A stretch of 5,645 nucleotides of DNA from Kiritimatiellales bacterium (GCA_030621805.1 JAUXGY010000141.1:1-5645), one strand, 5' to 3'. Positions 1 to 5,251 are shown, counted from the stretch's first letter. Notes: a model not told the origin generated them from the letters alone. Translations and numbers: made by a program.

Positions 1-5
1 ATCCG

Positions 6-18
6 TTTATCATATAAA
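6..18. promoter_or_regulatory. Small AT-rich inverted repeat ahead of the HTH-nuclease gene, possible operator
   Basis: TTTAT-CAT-ATAAA forms a perfect 5-bp inverted repeat with a 3-bp centre, ending one base before the ribosome binding site. The downstream gene encodes an XRE-type DNA-binding domain, and such regulators often bind short palindromes at their own promoters, so autoregulation is possible. The TATAAA inside it also resembles a -10 box, but it lies too close to the Shine-Dalgarno to serve a normal leader. An AT-rich 13-mer like this can arise by chance, and the sequence further upstream is outside the window. Confidence 0.25.
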
Positions 19-19
19 T

Positions 20-25
20 AAGGAG
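20..25 (+). promoter_or_regulatory. Ribosome binding site of the HTH-nuclease gene
   Basis: AAGGAG lies 6 bases before the ATG at 32. It is the strongest Shine-Dalgarno match in the window and fixes the start of this gene. Confidence 0.8.
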
Positions 26-31
26 TAGATT

Positions 32-589
32 ATGGGTGGTGAAAATAGACATAAAATTGGGCCTTTGCTGAAGTCGGAACGTATTAAGGCGGGGATCACG
101 CAACGGGATGTGGTGCTGAAATCGGGGATCACGCAGTCGACCATCAGCCGATTTGAACGCGGCGATTCCAACTTTCGCATCGGCACGTTGGAGGGCTACA
201 TCGATGTGCTGGGCAAAAAGCTAAACTTGATTGCGAAAGATGCCGAACTCTTTCACTACACCGCGCAAGTCCAGTCCGTTTATGATGGCGATACCTGCCG
301 GGTGGACATTGATCTGGGATTGGGTATTTGGATCCGCAACGAAAAGCTGCGGCTCGTGCGTATCAATGCGCCTGAAATGACGGGGTCCGACAAGGCGCTT
401 GGCATCGCTTCCCGCGACTTTCTGCGCGAGCTGATCGACGGGAAAGAAATCATTATTGAAACGCTGAAGGACCAGCGCGGAAAGTATGGCCGCTATCTCG
501 CCGAAATATGGATTCAGCAGGGAGAATGCTGGGTGAATATCAATGATGCCCTTGTCGCTGCCGATCACGCGATTTATCAGGAGTATTGA
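32..589 (+). CDS. XRE-family helix-turn-helix / SNase-like nuclease fusion protein
   Basis: The protein has 185 residues and two domains. Residues about 10-68 form an XRE/Cro-type helix-turn-helix: the stretch GITQRDVVLKSGITQSTISR followed by FERG, then a tail ending LGKKLNLI like that of HigA/HipB-type regulators. Residues about 75-185 form a staphylococcal-nuclease-like domain. DGDT at 85-88 gives the metal-binding Asp87. RLVRINAPE at 107-115 gives Arg107 and Glu115, and KYGR at 151-154 gives Arg154; these match Asp21, Arg35, Glu43 and Arg87 of staphylococcal nuclease. The position of Asp40 is Asn112, as in some other family members by recollection. Active-site residues therefore look largely intact. 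The domain stops soon after the last strand and lacks the long C-terminal helix of the secreted enzyme. There is no signal peptide or membrane segment, so a cytoplasmic, DNA-directed role is inferred. A sequence-guided nuclease, a self-regulated toxin or a defence protein are all possible, and the true function is unknown. The start is fixed by AAGGAG at 20-25. Confidence 0.9.
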   Translation: MGGENRHKIGPLLKSERIKAGITQRDVVLKSGITQSTISRFERGDSNFRIGTLEGYIDVLGKKLNLIAKDAELFHYTAQVQSVYDGDTCRVDIDLGLGIWIRNEKLRLVRINAPEMTGSDKALGIASRDFLRELIDGKEIIIETLKDQRGKYGRYLAEIWIQQGECWVNINDALVAADHAIYQEY

Positions 590-602
590 AGAGGTTGTAG
601 CT

Positions 603-617
603 GGGATCGGTGATCCC
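603..617. repeat. Palindrome GGGATC-GGT-GATCCC, left member of an inverted pair
   Basis: This is a perfect 6-bp stem with a 3-base centre, 13 bp beyond the HTH-nuclease stop codon and in the gap between two convergent genes. Its reverse complement matches the palindrome at 650-664 at 14 of 15 positions. No T-run follows on either strand, so it is not a standard intrinsic terminator. Confidence 0.7.
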
Positions 618-648
618 GAATTTGGTGGAGCAGGCTTTTCGTGCGGAA

Positions 649-665
649 CGGGATCGCCGATCCCG
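649..665. repeat. Palindrome CGGGATC-GCC-GATCCCG, right member of an inverted pair
   Basis: This is a perfect 7-bp stem with a 3-base centre, ending one base before the DUF1456 stop codon (complement of 667-669). Together with 603-618 it can also fold into one 16-bp stem with a single mismatch and a loop of about 30 bases. It has no adjacent T-run. The two-palindrome, head-to-head layout between convergent genes resembles REP/BIME-type elements or a factor-binding or terminator-like structure. Confidence 0.7.
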
Positions 666-666
666 T

Positions 667-1122
667 CTACAGCTTCGTGCTGAGGCCTTTGATAAATTTT
701 TTCAGGACCTGCTCGGGGCATTTGCGGAAGTTGCGATGTTCGGGACGGCGAAAAAAGGCGCTGAGTTCCGATTTGGTCACGGTGAATTCAACGCGCTGGA
801 AGATGGCGACCATATCGTCGGCCTGAAGTTCGAGAGCGATTCTTAGTTTTTTTAGGATTTCATTGATGGAGAGAAACTCCAAAGGTTCCGGCATTTTTCC
901 AGAAGGATGCGGGCCGCGTTTATCGATGATGAGGCCGTCGAGAAAACGACAGAGCAGGGCGGGGGAGAGTTCGACATAACCGGATTCATCCTCGCGCTTT
1001 AGCCAATTGATAACTTCCTCTGCCGACGTCTTTCGTCCGGCGTGCGAAAGCATCTCCGCGATTTTCGTGTCGTTCACATTCAGGGCGTAGCGCAACCGGC
1101 GCAGGGTGTCGTTGTGGGTCAT
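667..1122 (-). CDS. DUF1456 (YehS-family) protein
   Basis: The protein has 151 residues, close to the 156 of E. coli YehS. It shares that protein's landmarks: NDTLRRLRYAL near the N-terminus, NWLKREDESGY at 39-49, FLDGLIIDKRG at 60-70, LKKLRIAL at 90-97 and RPEHRNFRKC at 126-135. It is visibly an internal duplication: residues 4-66 and 87-147 both run N-[DE]-x-L-[RK]-[RK]-L-R-x-AL at the start and F-[LI]-[DK]-GL at the end, joined by a linker rich in Pro and charged residues. The molecular function of the family is not known to me. It is basic, soluble and has no signal peptide. Its ATG overlaps the desaturase stop as ATGA (1119-1122), so it is probably translated by coupling, with only a weak purine-rich AGAAAGAAG before the start. 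A functional link to the desaturase is not established. Confidence 0.92.
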   Translation of the reverse strand: MTHNDTLRRLRYALNVNDTKIAEMLSHAGRKTSAEEVINWLKREDESGYVELSPALLCRFLDGLIIDKRGPHPSGKMPEPLEFLSINEILKKLRIALELQADDMVAIFQRVEFTVTKSELSAFFRRPEHRNFRKCPEQVLKKFIKGLSTKL

Positions 1123-2168
1123 GATTGATCTTCTTTCTGTTGGCGTGCTTTACGGATGAGGTTCATGGCTTTGAAACTAATGAGCTTTTTGGTGTTTTCG
1201 TCCCAGAGGTGAATGCGAAGCGATTTAAAGCTTTTCCTAAGGCCGAGAGGTTCAATGTGCTGCATTTTTTGAATAGCATCGTGGCAAGCTTGCAGGTTGT
1301 AGTTGGGAATGCCGGGGTTGAGGTGGTGAATATGGTGGAGGCCAATGTTTCCGCTGAACCATTGAGCAATCTTGGGTAGCTTGTAGTATGAGCTTCCTTC
1401 GAGTGCCGCTTTAAGCGAATCGCGAACATCGTTACGCGCCCAGTAGACTTCTTCGTATTGATGCTGCACATAGAACAGCCATATGCCGAGTGTGGCGGCC
1501 AGGATGGTGACTGGAATCTGAATCAGCAGGTAGGTCGCATATCCAATGGTCTGGCCTGCGAGCAGTAGCAACAGGAGCAATGCGAGGTTGGTGATGTAGA
1601 CGCTGAGCCGCCCTTTGTGCTGGATGCCTTTCTGTGAAAACCGGTGAAAGACGAGGAATACATACGAAGGCCCAACGCCAAACATAAAGAGCGGGTGCCG
1701 AAAGATGCGATAGATGATTCGTCTTAATTTTGGTGCGGTGATGTATTCCTCAACCGTCAAGGTCCAGATGTCGCCCACGCCGCGTTTGTCCAAGTTTCCG
1801 GCCGTGGCATGATGGCTAATGTGCGCAGCACCCCAGTCGCGGAAAGGGGTGGAGACGAGAATGCCGGTTATGTATCCAACGAGCCTGTTTGCCCATTTTG
1901 ATTTAAAATACGACGAGTGGCAGCAGTCGTGAAAAACAATGAAGACCCGAACTAGAAACGGTCCGGCGAGGAGCATGGACACCACCCCGATCCAATTGGG
2001 TAATTCTGTTTTAAAGGAATAGATCGCGAGAGCCCATAGACCAAAATAAGGGATCAAGGTATTGACGATCTGCCAGATTCCCTTGCTACGGCTCGGGGTT
2101 GTAAAGTTTAGGATCACCCGGTTGAGTACCTGCCGGGTTATCGGCTCATTGGTTGTGTTTTCAGCCAT
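1119..2168 (-). CDS. Membrane fatty acid desaturase (delta-12/DesA-like, FADS family)
   Basis: The protein has 349 residues counted from the ATG at 2168. It is an integral membrane, di-iron, O2-dependent enzyme that should insert a double bond into an acyl chain of a membrane lipid, ACP or CoA substrate. All three histidine boxes are present: HDCCH at 80-84, HISHH at 116-120 and HHIHH at 278-282, the last in the context GLHHIHHLNPGIPNY. A further His at 236 lies in YVQHQYEEVYW, a sequence typical of the delta-12/omega-6 branch (COG3239). Hydrophobic stretches at about 36-54, 59-79, 160-174 and 189-234 form the membrane core. An in-frame ATG at 2180 would give 353 residues, but the Shine-Dalgarno-like AAAAAGG directly abuts it, so the ATG at 2168 is the better start. 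The gene heads an operon with the DUF1456 gene and is divergent from ffh. Regiochemistry and substrate cannot be read from sequence. Electron donors (ferredoxin or similar) are not encoded nearby. Confidence 0.95.
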   Translation of the reverse strand: MAENTTNEPITRQVLNRVILNFTTPSRSKGIWQIVNTLIPYFGLWALAIYSFKTELPNWIGVVSMLLAGPFLVRVFIVFHDCCHSSYFKSKWANRLVGYITGILVSTPFRDWGAAHISHHATAGNLDKRGVGDIWTLTVEEYITAPKLRRIIYRIFRHPLFMFGVGPSYVFLVFHRFSQKGIQHKGRLSVYITNLALLLLLLLAGQTIGYATYLLIQIPVTILAATLGIWLFYVQHQYEEVYWARNDVRDSLKAALEGSSYYKLPKIAQWFSGNIGLHHIHHLNPGIPNYNLQACHDAIQKMQHIEPLGLRKSFKSLRIHLWDENTKKLISFKAMNLIRKARQQKEDQS

Positions 2169-2180
2169 ACTGATATTCAT

Positions 2181-2187
2181 CCTTTTT
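2181..2187 (-). promoter_or_regulatory. Shine-Dalgarno of the desaturase gene, decides its start
   Basis: Read on the minus strand this is AAAAAGG. It touches the ATG at 2180 with no spacer, which would not allow initiation there, and lies 12 bases before the ATG at 2168. The downstream start is therefore preferred, though the spacing is slightly long. Confidence 0.5.
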
Positions 2188-2326
2188 GTGCGGCGTTTAA
2201 CCTACCCGAAACCGATGGAGTGGCGAGCCTATATAGTAGAAAATAGCCGATGCCTCATTCTTTTTTCGCTTTGCCTATCCCGGGGTTTCCGCTTAACTCT
2301 GCCGCTTTTACTAATGGGAATTTTTA

Positions 2327-3670
2327 ATGTTCGAAAACCTATCGTCTGCCTTGCAGAAAACATTCAAGAACCTTCGCGGCTACGGAAAGCTGAGCGAGAA
2401 GAACGTGAAGGATGCCCTGCGCGAGGTGCGCCTCGCGCTGCTGGAGGCGGATGTGAACTTTCGCGTGGCCCGCGATTTCGTGGCGCGCGTGCAGGAATCC
2501 TGCTTGGGCGAGGAGGTGCTCGATAGTGTCACCCCGGGCCAGCAGATCATTAAACGGGTAAACGATGAACTCGTTGACCTCTTTGGCGGTGCGCATAAGG
2601 AATTTGATCTGACCGGAAACCCGGCATCGGTCATGCTGATGGGTTTGCACGGCTCAGGAAAAACCACTACAGCGGGAAAGCTGGCCAATCGCTGGAAAAA
2701 GTCGGGCCGCCGCGTACTCCTCGTTGCGTGCGATATCCGTCGACCAGCCGCCGTCGAACAACTTTCAATTCTGGCAAAGCAGGTCGGCGTGGAGATCCTT
2801 AAGCCGGAGCCGTCCGAGACCGTCCCGATGCTCGGCAAGCGCGCGGCAAAGTTTACTAAGGAGGGGAAATACGACGTGGTGATTTACGACACCGGCGGGC
2901 GCTTCCAAGTGGATGACGAACTCGTGGCTGAATTAAAACAGTTCAGGGCCTGGACTGAACCGCGTAATACGGTGCTCGTGCTCGATGCCGCGATTGGGCA
3001 GGAATCCGTCAACGTCGCAGAGGCCTTTCGCGAGGCGGTCGGACTGACCGGCCTGATCCTGACGAAGCTCGATGGCGATGCGCGGGGTGGGGCGGCCCTT
3101 TCTGTCCACGCCGTGACGGGCTGCCCGATCCTGATGACGGGGAGTGGTGAAAAAATGGACGATCTAACCCCGTTCTATCCCGACCGCATGGCCTCGCGTA
3201 TTCTTGGAAAGGGCGATGTCGTTAGCTTTGTGGAAAAGGCGCAGGGCTTGGTGGACGAAAAGGAAGCCATGAAAATGCAGGAGAAGCTGGCCAATAACCA
3301 ACTCGACCTCGAAGACTTCCTTTCACAGATCAAGCAGATGAAAAAACTCGGTTCGATGGAGAATATTTTCGACATGATGCCGGGCGACGCGATGAAGATG
3401 TCGACCCAGCAAAAACAGGCAGCGGCCAAGGCTTCAGAGATCGAAATGAGGAAATTCGAATCGATCATTCAAAGCATGACGCCCTGGGAGCGGCGGCACC
3501 CCAAACAGCTCGACCGAAGCCGTCGGCTACGCATTGCAGCCGGGTGCGGACGGAAGCTCGCGGATGTAAATCAGCTGCTGAAGCGCTTTGAGCAGACGAG
3601 CAAAATGGGAAAGCAGTTCAAAAAGATGGAAAAAAGGTTGCTACGCTTCAAAAAGTTGACTAGAAAGTAG
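2327..3670 (+). CDS. ffh: Signal recognition particle protein Ffh (SRP54 GTPase)
   Basis: The protein has 447 residues, full length for the family. It binds the SRP RNA and the signal sequences of nascent membrane and secreted proteins, and docks with FtsY at the membrane. The N domain spans 1 to about 95, with the usual MFENLSSALQKTFKNLRG opening. The G domain spans about 100-300: P-loop GLHGSGKTTT at 106-115, DIRRPAA at 136-142, DTGGR at 188-192, TKLDGDARGG at 246-255 and GSGEK at 272-276. The M domain runs from about 325 to the end and contains the RNA-binding signature SMTPWERR at 383-390 followed by SRRLRIAAGCG at 398-408. GCG is also found in E. coli Ffh. Two G-domain motifs depart from consensus: DTAGR reads DTGGR, and the Tyr of DxYRPAA is Arg138. 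The C-terminus is Lys/Arg-rich rather than the long Met-rich tail of E. coli. The Shine-Dalgarno is weak (GGGAA at 2316-2320). It starts the ffh-rpsP-khpA unit, with rpsP 48 bp downstream. Confidence 0.99.
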   Translation: MFENLSSALQKTFKNLRGYGKLSEKNVKDALREVRLALLEADVNFRVARDFVARVQESCLGEEVLDSVTPGQQIIKRVNDELVDLFGGAHKEFDLTGNPASVMLMGLHGSGKTTTAGKLANRWKKSGRRVLLVACDIRRPAAVEQLSILAKQVGVEILKPEPSETVPMLGKRAAKFTKEGKYDVVIYDTGGRFQVDDELVAELKQFRAWTEPRNTVLVLDAAIGQESVNVAEAFREAVGLTGLILTKLDGDARGGAALSVHAVTGCPILMTGSGEKMDDLTPFYPDRMASRILGKGDVVSFVEKAQGLVDEKEAMKMQEKLANNQLDLEDFLSQIKQMKKLGSMENIFDMMPGDAMKMSTQQKQAAAKASEIEMRKFESIIQSMTPWERRHPKQLDRSRRLRIAAGCGRKLADVNQLLKRFEQTSKMGKQFKKMEKRLLRFKKLTRK

Positions 3671-3704
3671 CGCTTTTACCGGAAAGGTAGAGATTTATAG
3701 ATAT

Positions 3705-3710
3705 GGAGAA
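3705..3710 (+). promoter_or_regulatory. Ribosome binding site of rpsP
   Basis: GGAGAA lies 8 bases before the ATG at 3719 in an otherwise AT-rich 48-bp spacer after ffh. It confirms the MAVKIRLRR start typical of S16. Confidence 0.75.
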
Positions 3711-3718
3711 AATACACT

Positions 3719-4156
3719 ATGGCAGTTAAGATTAGACTACGCAGAATGGGCGCGAAAAACGCCGCTTTTTATCGAGTGATTGTTCAGGACGGACGCCGTG
3801 CGCCAACCGGACGTTTCATCGAAACCCTCGGTTGGTACGACCCCACGCAGGAAGGGATCAACTTTTCGCTTAACCTTGATCGGGCCGACTACTGGCTGGG
3901 CAATGGCGCACAACCGTCAGACACCGCCGCCAGCCTGATCAAGAAAGCCCGCACCCTGCCGGTTGAACAAGCCGTTTCCGGCGAAGTGACCGAAGAGGAA
4001 ATTCCGGTTGAAGCCGTCGAGGCGGAAGAAGCTGCCGAAGAGGTTGTTTCCGAGGAAGAAGTTCCTACGGAAAAGGAAGAAACCAAGGAGCCAGTCGCCG
4101 AAGTGGTTGCTGAGGAAGCTCCGGCCGCAGAAGCCGAAACCGAAGAAAAATCTTAG
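3719..4156 (+). CDS. rpsP: 30S ribosomal protein S16 with a long acidic C-terminal extension
   Basis: S16 is a small-subunit assembly protein that binds the 5' domain of 16S rRNA. Residues 1 to about 80 are the canonical protein: MAVKIRLRRMGAKNAAFYR, then the DGRRAPTGRFIETLGWYDP region at 24-42, and SDTAASLIKKA at 67-77. E. coli S16 is 82 residues, whereas this one is 145. The extra residues 86-145 are low-complexity Glu/Ala/Val/Pro with no Asp. Glu is 24 of the 57 residues from 89 to 145, against three Lys. The tail is probably disordered and strongly negative. Extended S16 tails occur in some bacterial phyla, and their purpose is not clear to me. The frame stays open through the tail and ends 3 bp before khpA, so the extension is real coding sequence and not a missed stop. 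The gene is co-transcribed with ffh and khpA. Confidence 0.98.
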   Translation: MAVKIRLRRMGAKNAAFYRVIVQDGRRAPTGRFIETLGWYDPTQEGINFSLNLDRADYWLGNGAQPSDTAASLIKKARTLPVEQAVSGEVTEEEIPVEAVEAEEAAEEVVSEEEVPTEKEETKEPVAEVVAEEAPAAEAETEEKS

Positions 4157-4159
4157 TCT

Positions 4160-4390
4160 ATGAAAGCGATACTTGAAAGCATTGCAAAGTCGCTGGTCGA
4201 TGCGCCCAATGAGGTGCAGATCACCGAGATCGATGGCGAAAAAACGGTCATCTTCGAATTGCGTTGCAATGCAAAGGACATCGGTAAGATCATAGGAAAA
4301 AGCGGTAAAACAGTAGGAGCCATGCGCACCCTCCTGAACTCCATCGCTGCCAAGCAAGGCCGCAAAGCTATGCTCGAAGTGGTCGACTAG
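4160..4390 (+). CDS. khpA: KH-domain RNA-binding protein KhpA
   Basis: The protein has 76 residues, the usual length for this single-domain family (YlqC/KhpA, often misnamed UPF0109). The KH signature is GKIIGKSGKTVGAMRTLLNS at 42-61, with the RNA-contacting GxxG loop as GKSG at 46-49. The N-terminal helix (ILESIAKSLVDAP) and the strand NEVQITEIDGEKTVIFEL also match. KhpA binds many RNAs and in Firmicutes pairs with KhpB to affect division and small-RNA biology. Its role in this lineage is unknown. The ATG lies 3 bases after the rpsP stop with no clear Shine-Dalgarno, so translational coupling to rpsP is likely. This is the last gene before the terminator at 4416-4449. Confidence 0.96.
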   Translation: MKAILESIAKSLVDAPNEVQITEIDGEKTVIFELRCNAKDIGKIIGKSGKTVGAMRTLLNSIAAKQGRKAMLEVVD

Positions 4391-4393
4391 AAA

Positions 4394-4412
4394 GAGTTCA
4401 AGCTTCGAACTC
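4394..4412 (+). other. Small hairpin just after khpA
   Basis: GAGTTC and GAACTC form a perfect 6-bp stem around a 7-base loop (AAGCTTC), beginning 3 bases after the khpA stop. It stands directly before the intrinsic terminator and may stabilise the 3' end of the ffh-rpsP-khpA transcript. It has no T-run of its own. Confidence 0.45.
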
Positions 4413-4415
4413 ACG

Positions 4416-4449
4416 AAAAGAGCGCGCCATTCGGCCGCTCTTTTCTTTT
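4416..4449 (+). terminator. Intrinsic terminator between khpA and trmD
   Basis: AAAAGAGCG at 4416-4424 pairs perfectly with CGCTCTTTT at 4436-4444. After a bulged C at 4425, GCC and GGC add three more pairs around the loop ATTC. The right arm runs into TTTTCTTTT (4441-4449). The long GC-centred stem with a U-rich 3' side is a textbook rho-independent terminator, and the A-run on the left arm could let it work in both directions. It separates ffh-rpsP-khpA from trmD-rplS and could also act as an attenuator. Confidence 0.85.
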
Positions 4450-4510
4450 ACATGGGGCAGTCTTTCTCGTCTGTCCAGAACAGATGGAACGTCCGCGCCA
4501 CATAGACCGA

Positions 4511-5227
4511 ATGAACACACCGCTTAAAATTGATATCATCACGCTCTTCCCGCAGATGCTCAGCGGCTTCCTGCAAGAAAGCATGATGAAGCGTGCATCA
4601 GCCGCTAGACGGGTAGAGTTCAATGCCATTAACCTGCGCGATTTTACGACCGATAAACATAACACCACCGACGACCGGCCGTTCGGTGGAGGTCCTGGTA
4701 TGGTGATGAAACCCGAACCCATGTTTGCCGCCGTCGATTCTGTTAAGACCACCGAAAGCCACATCATCCTGATGACGCCCCAGGGAAAACCCTTTAAACA
4801 AGCCAAAGCGCGGCAATTGGCCGATACCTACAACCACCTGATCTTTATTTGCGGCCACTATGAAGGGGTAGACGAACGTATCCGTGAAGCACTTGTTGAT
4901 GAAGAAATCTCTATAGGCGACTATGTACTCACCAATGGTGCGCTTTCTGCCGCAGTCGTAATTGATGCCGTTGTGCGCCTGCGGCCCGGCGTACTCGGAG
5001 GAGGAGAGGTGGCCATCGAAGACGAATCATTTTCCTCGGGACTGCTTGAATATCCGCAATATACGCGCCCTCCTGAATTCCAAGGCATGAAAGCTCCCGA
5101 AATCCTCTTTAGCGGCGACCACGGAAAGATTGCCCAGTGGCGCTACGAGCAAGCCTTAAAGCGAACGGCGGAGCGCCGTTCCGACCTGCTCGGCGACACC
5201 CGTGAAAATGGAGAAAACAACCCTTGA
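4511..5227 (+). CDS. trmD: tRNA (guanine37-N1)-methyltransferase TrmD
   Basis: TrmD transfers a methyl group from S-adenosylmethionine to N1 of G37, next to the anticodon, which prevents +1 frameshifting; it works as a SPOUT-class trefoil-knot dimer. Counted from the ATG at 4511 (238 residues), the visible motifs are KIDIITLFPQM near the N-terminus, DDRPFGGGPGM at 54-64, TPQGKPF at 89-95, CGHYEGVDERI at 114-124, SIGDYVLTNGA at 134-144, DAVVRLRPGVLG at 152-163, EDESF at 170-174 and LLEYPQYTRP at 178-187. The knot normally reads GDYVLxGGE but here reads GDYVLTNGA, and the residue aligned with the proposed catalytic Asp (EDSF in E. coli) may be Glu172, with Asp171 next to it. An in-frame ATG at 4484 would add nine residues (MERPRHIDR). 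The 4511 start fits the family better, since TrmD usually begins a few residues before the IDIITLFP strand. Neither start has a clear Shine-Dalgarno. rimM, the common upstream neighbour, is absent. Confidence 0.97.
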   Translation: MNTPLKIDIITLFPQMLSGFLQESMMKRASAARRVEFNAINLRDFTTDKHNTTDDRPFGGGPGMVMKPEPMFAAVDSVKTTESHIILMTPQGKPFKQAKARQLADTYNHLIFICGHYEGVDERIREALVDEEISIGDYVLTNGALSAAVVIDAVVRLRPGVLGGGEVAIEDESFSSGLLEYPQYTRPPEFQGMKAPEILFSGDHGKIAQWRYEQALKRTAERRSDLLGDTRENGENNP

Positions 5228-5251
5228 CCGAGAAACGAAGTTGACTATTAT
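5224..5251 (+). promoter_or_regulatory. Candidate sigma70-type promoter for rplS
   Basis: TTGACC (5224-5229) and TATTAT (5246-5251) are separated by 16 bases, and each matches the consensus hexamer at 5 of 6 positions. The -35 overlaps the trmD stop codon. A start near 5258 would give a leader of about 30 bases that includes the GAGAGA preceding the rplS ATG. It would let rplS be expressed independently of trmD. This is sequence match only, and promoter rules in this lineage may differ. Confidence 0.45.

Noticed and set aside
90..135. 13-bp direct repeat (CGGGGATCACGCA at 90-102 and 123-135)
   Set aside because: Both copies encode the GITQ that recurs naturally in XRE helix-turn-helix domains, spaced 11 codons apart. 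Coding constraint explains it.
398..408. GCG instead of GSG in the Ffh RNA-binding motif (protein residues 406-408)
   Set aside because: E. coli Ffh also has GCG at this place, so it is a normal variant.
221..721. Open frame of 166 codons on the minus strand opposite the HTH-nuclease gene
   Set aside because: Its composition is that of an antisense shadow, no domain is recognisable, and it overlaps a gene with clear motifs and a strong ribosome binding site.
2181..2326. Promoters for ffh and the desaturase in the divergent spacer
   Set aside because: There are AT-rich boxes such as TATAGT at 2232-2237, but no correctly spaced -35 partner is convincing on either strand, so no site was called. 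A pyrimidine-rich stretch at 2257-2280 is unremarkable. No SRP RNA-like fold was recognised.
2062..2526. Open frame of 154 codons on the plus strand crossing from the desaturase into ffh
   Set aside because: It overlaps two well-supported genes, and its C-terminal part is Gly/Arg/Ala-rich as expected from an out-of-frame GC-rich reading of ffh.
3656..3661. TTGACT near the end of ffh as a -35 box for rpsP
   Set aside because: No -10-like hexamer lies 16-18 bases downstream; rpsP is most simply co-transcribed with ffh.
3917..4414. Open frame of 165 codons on the minus strand opposite rpsP and khpA
   Set aside because: The Phe-rich translation is simply the complement of the Glu codons (GAA read as TTC) in the acidic S16 tail.
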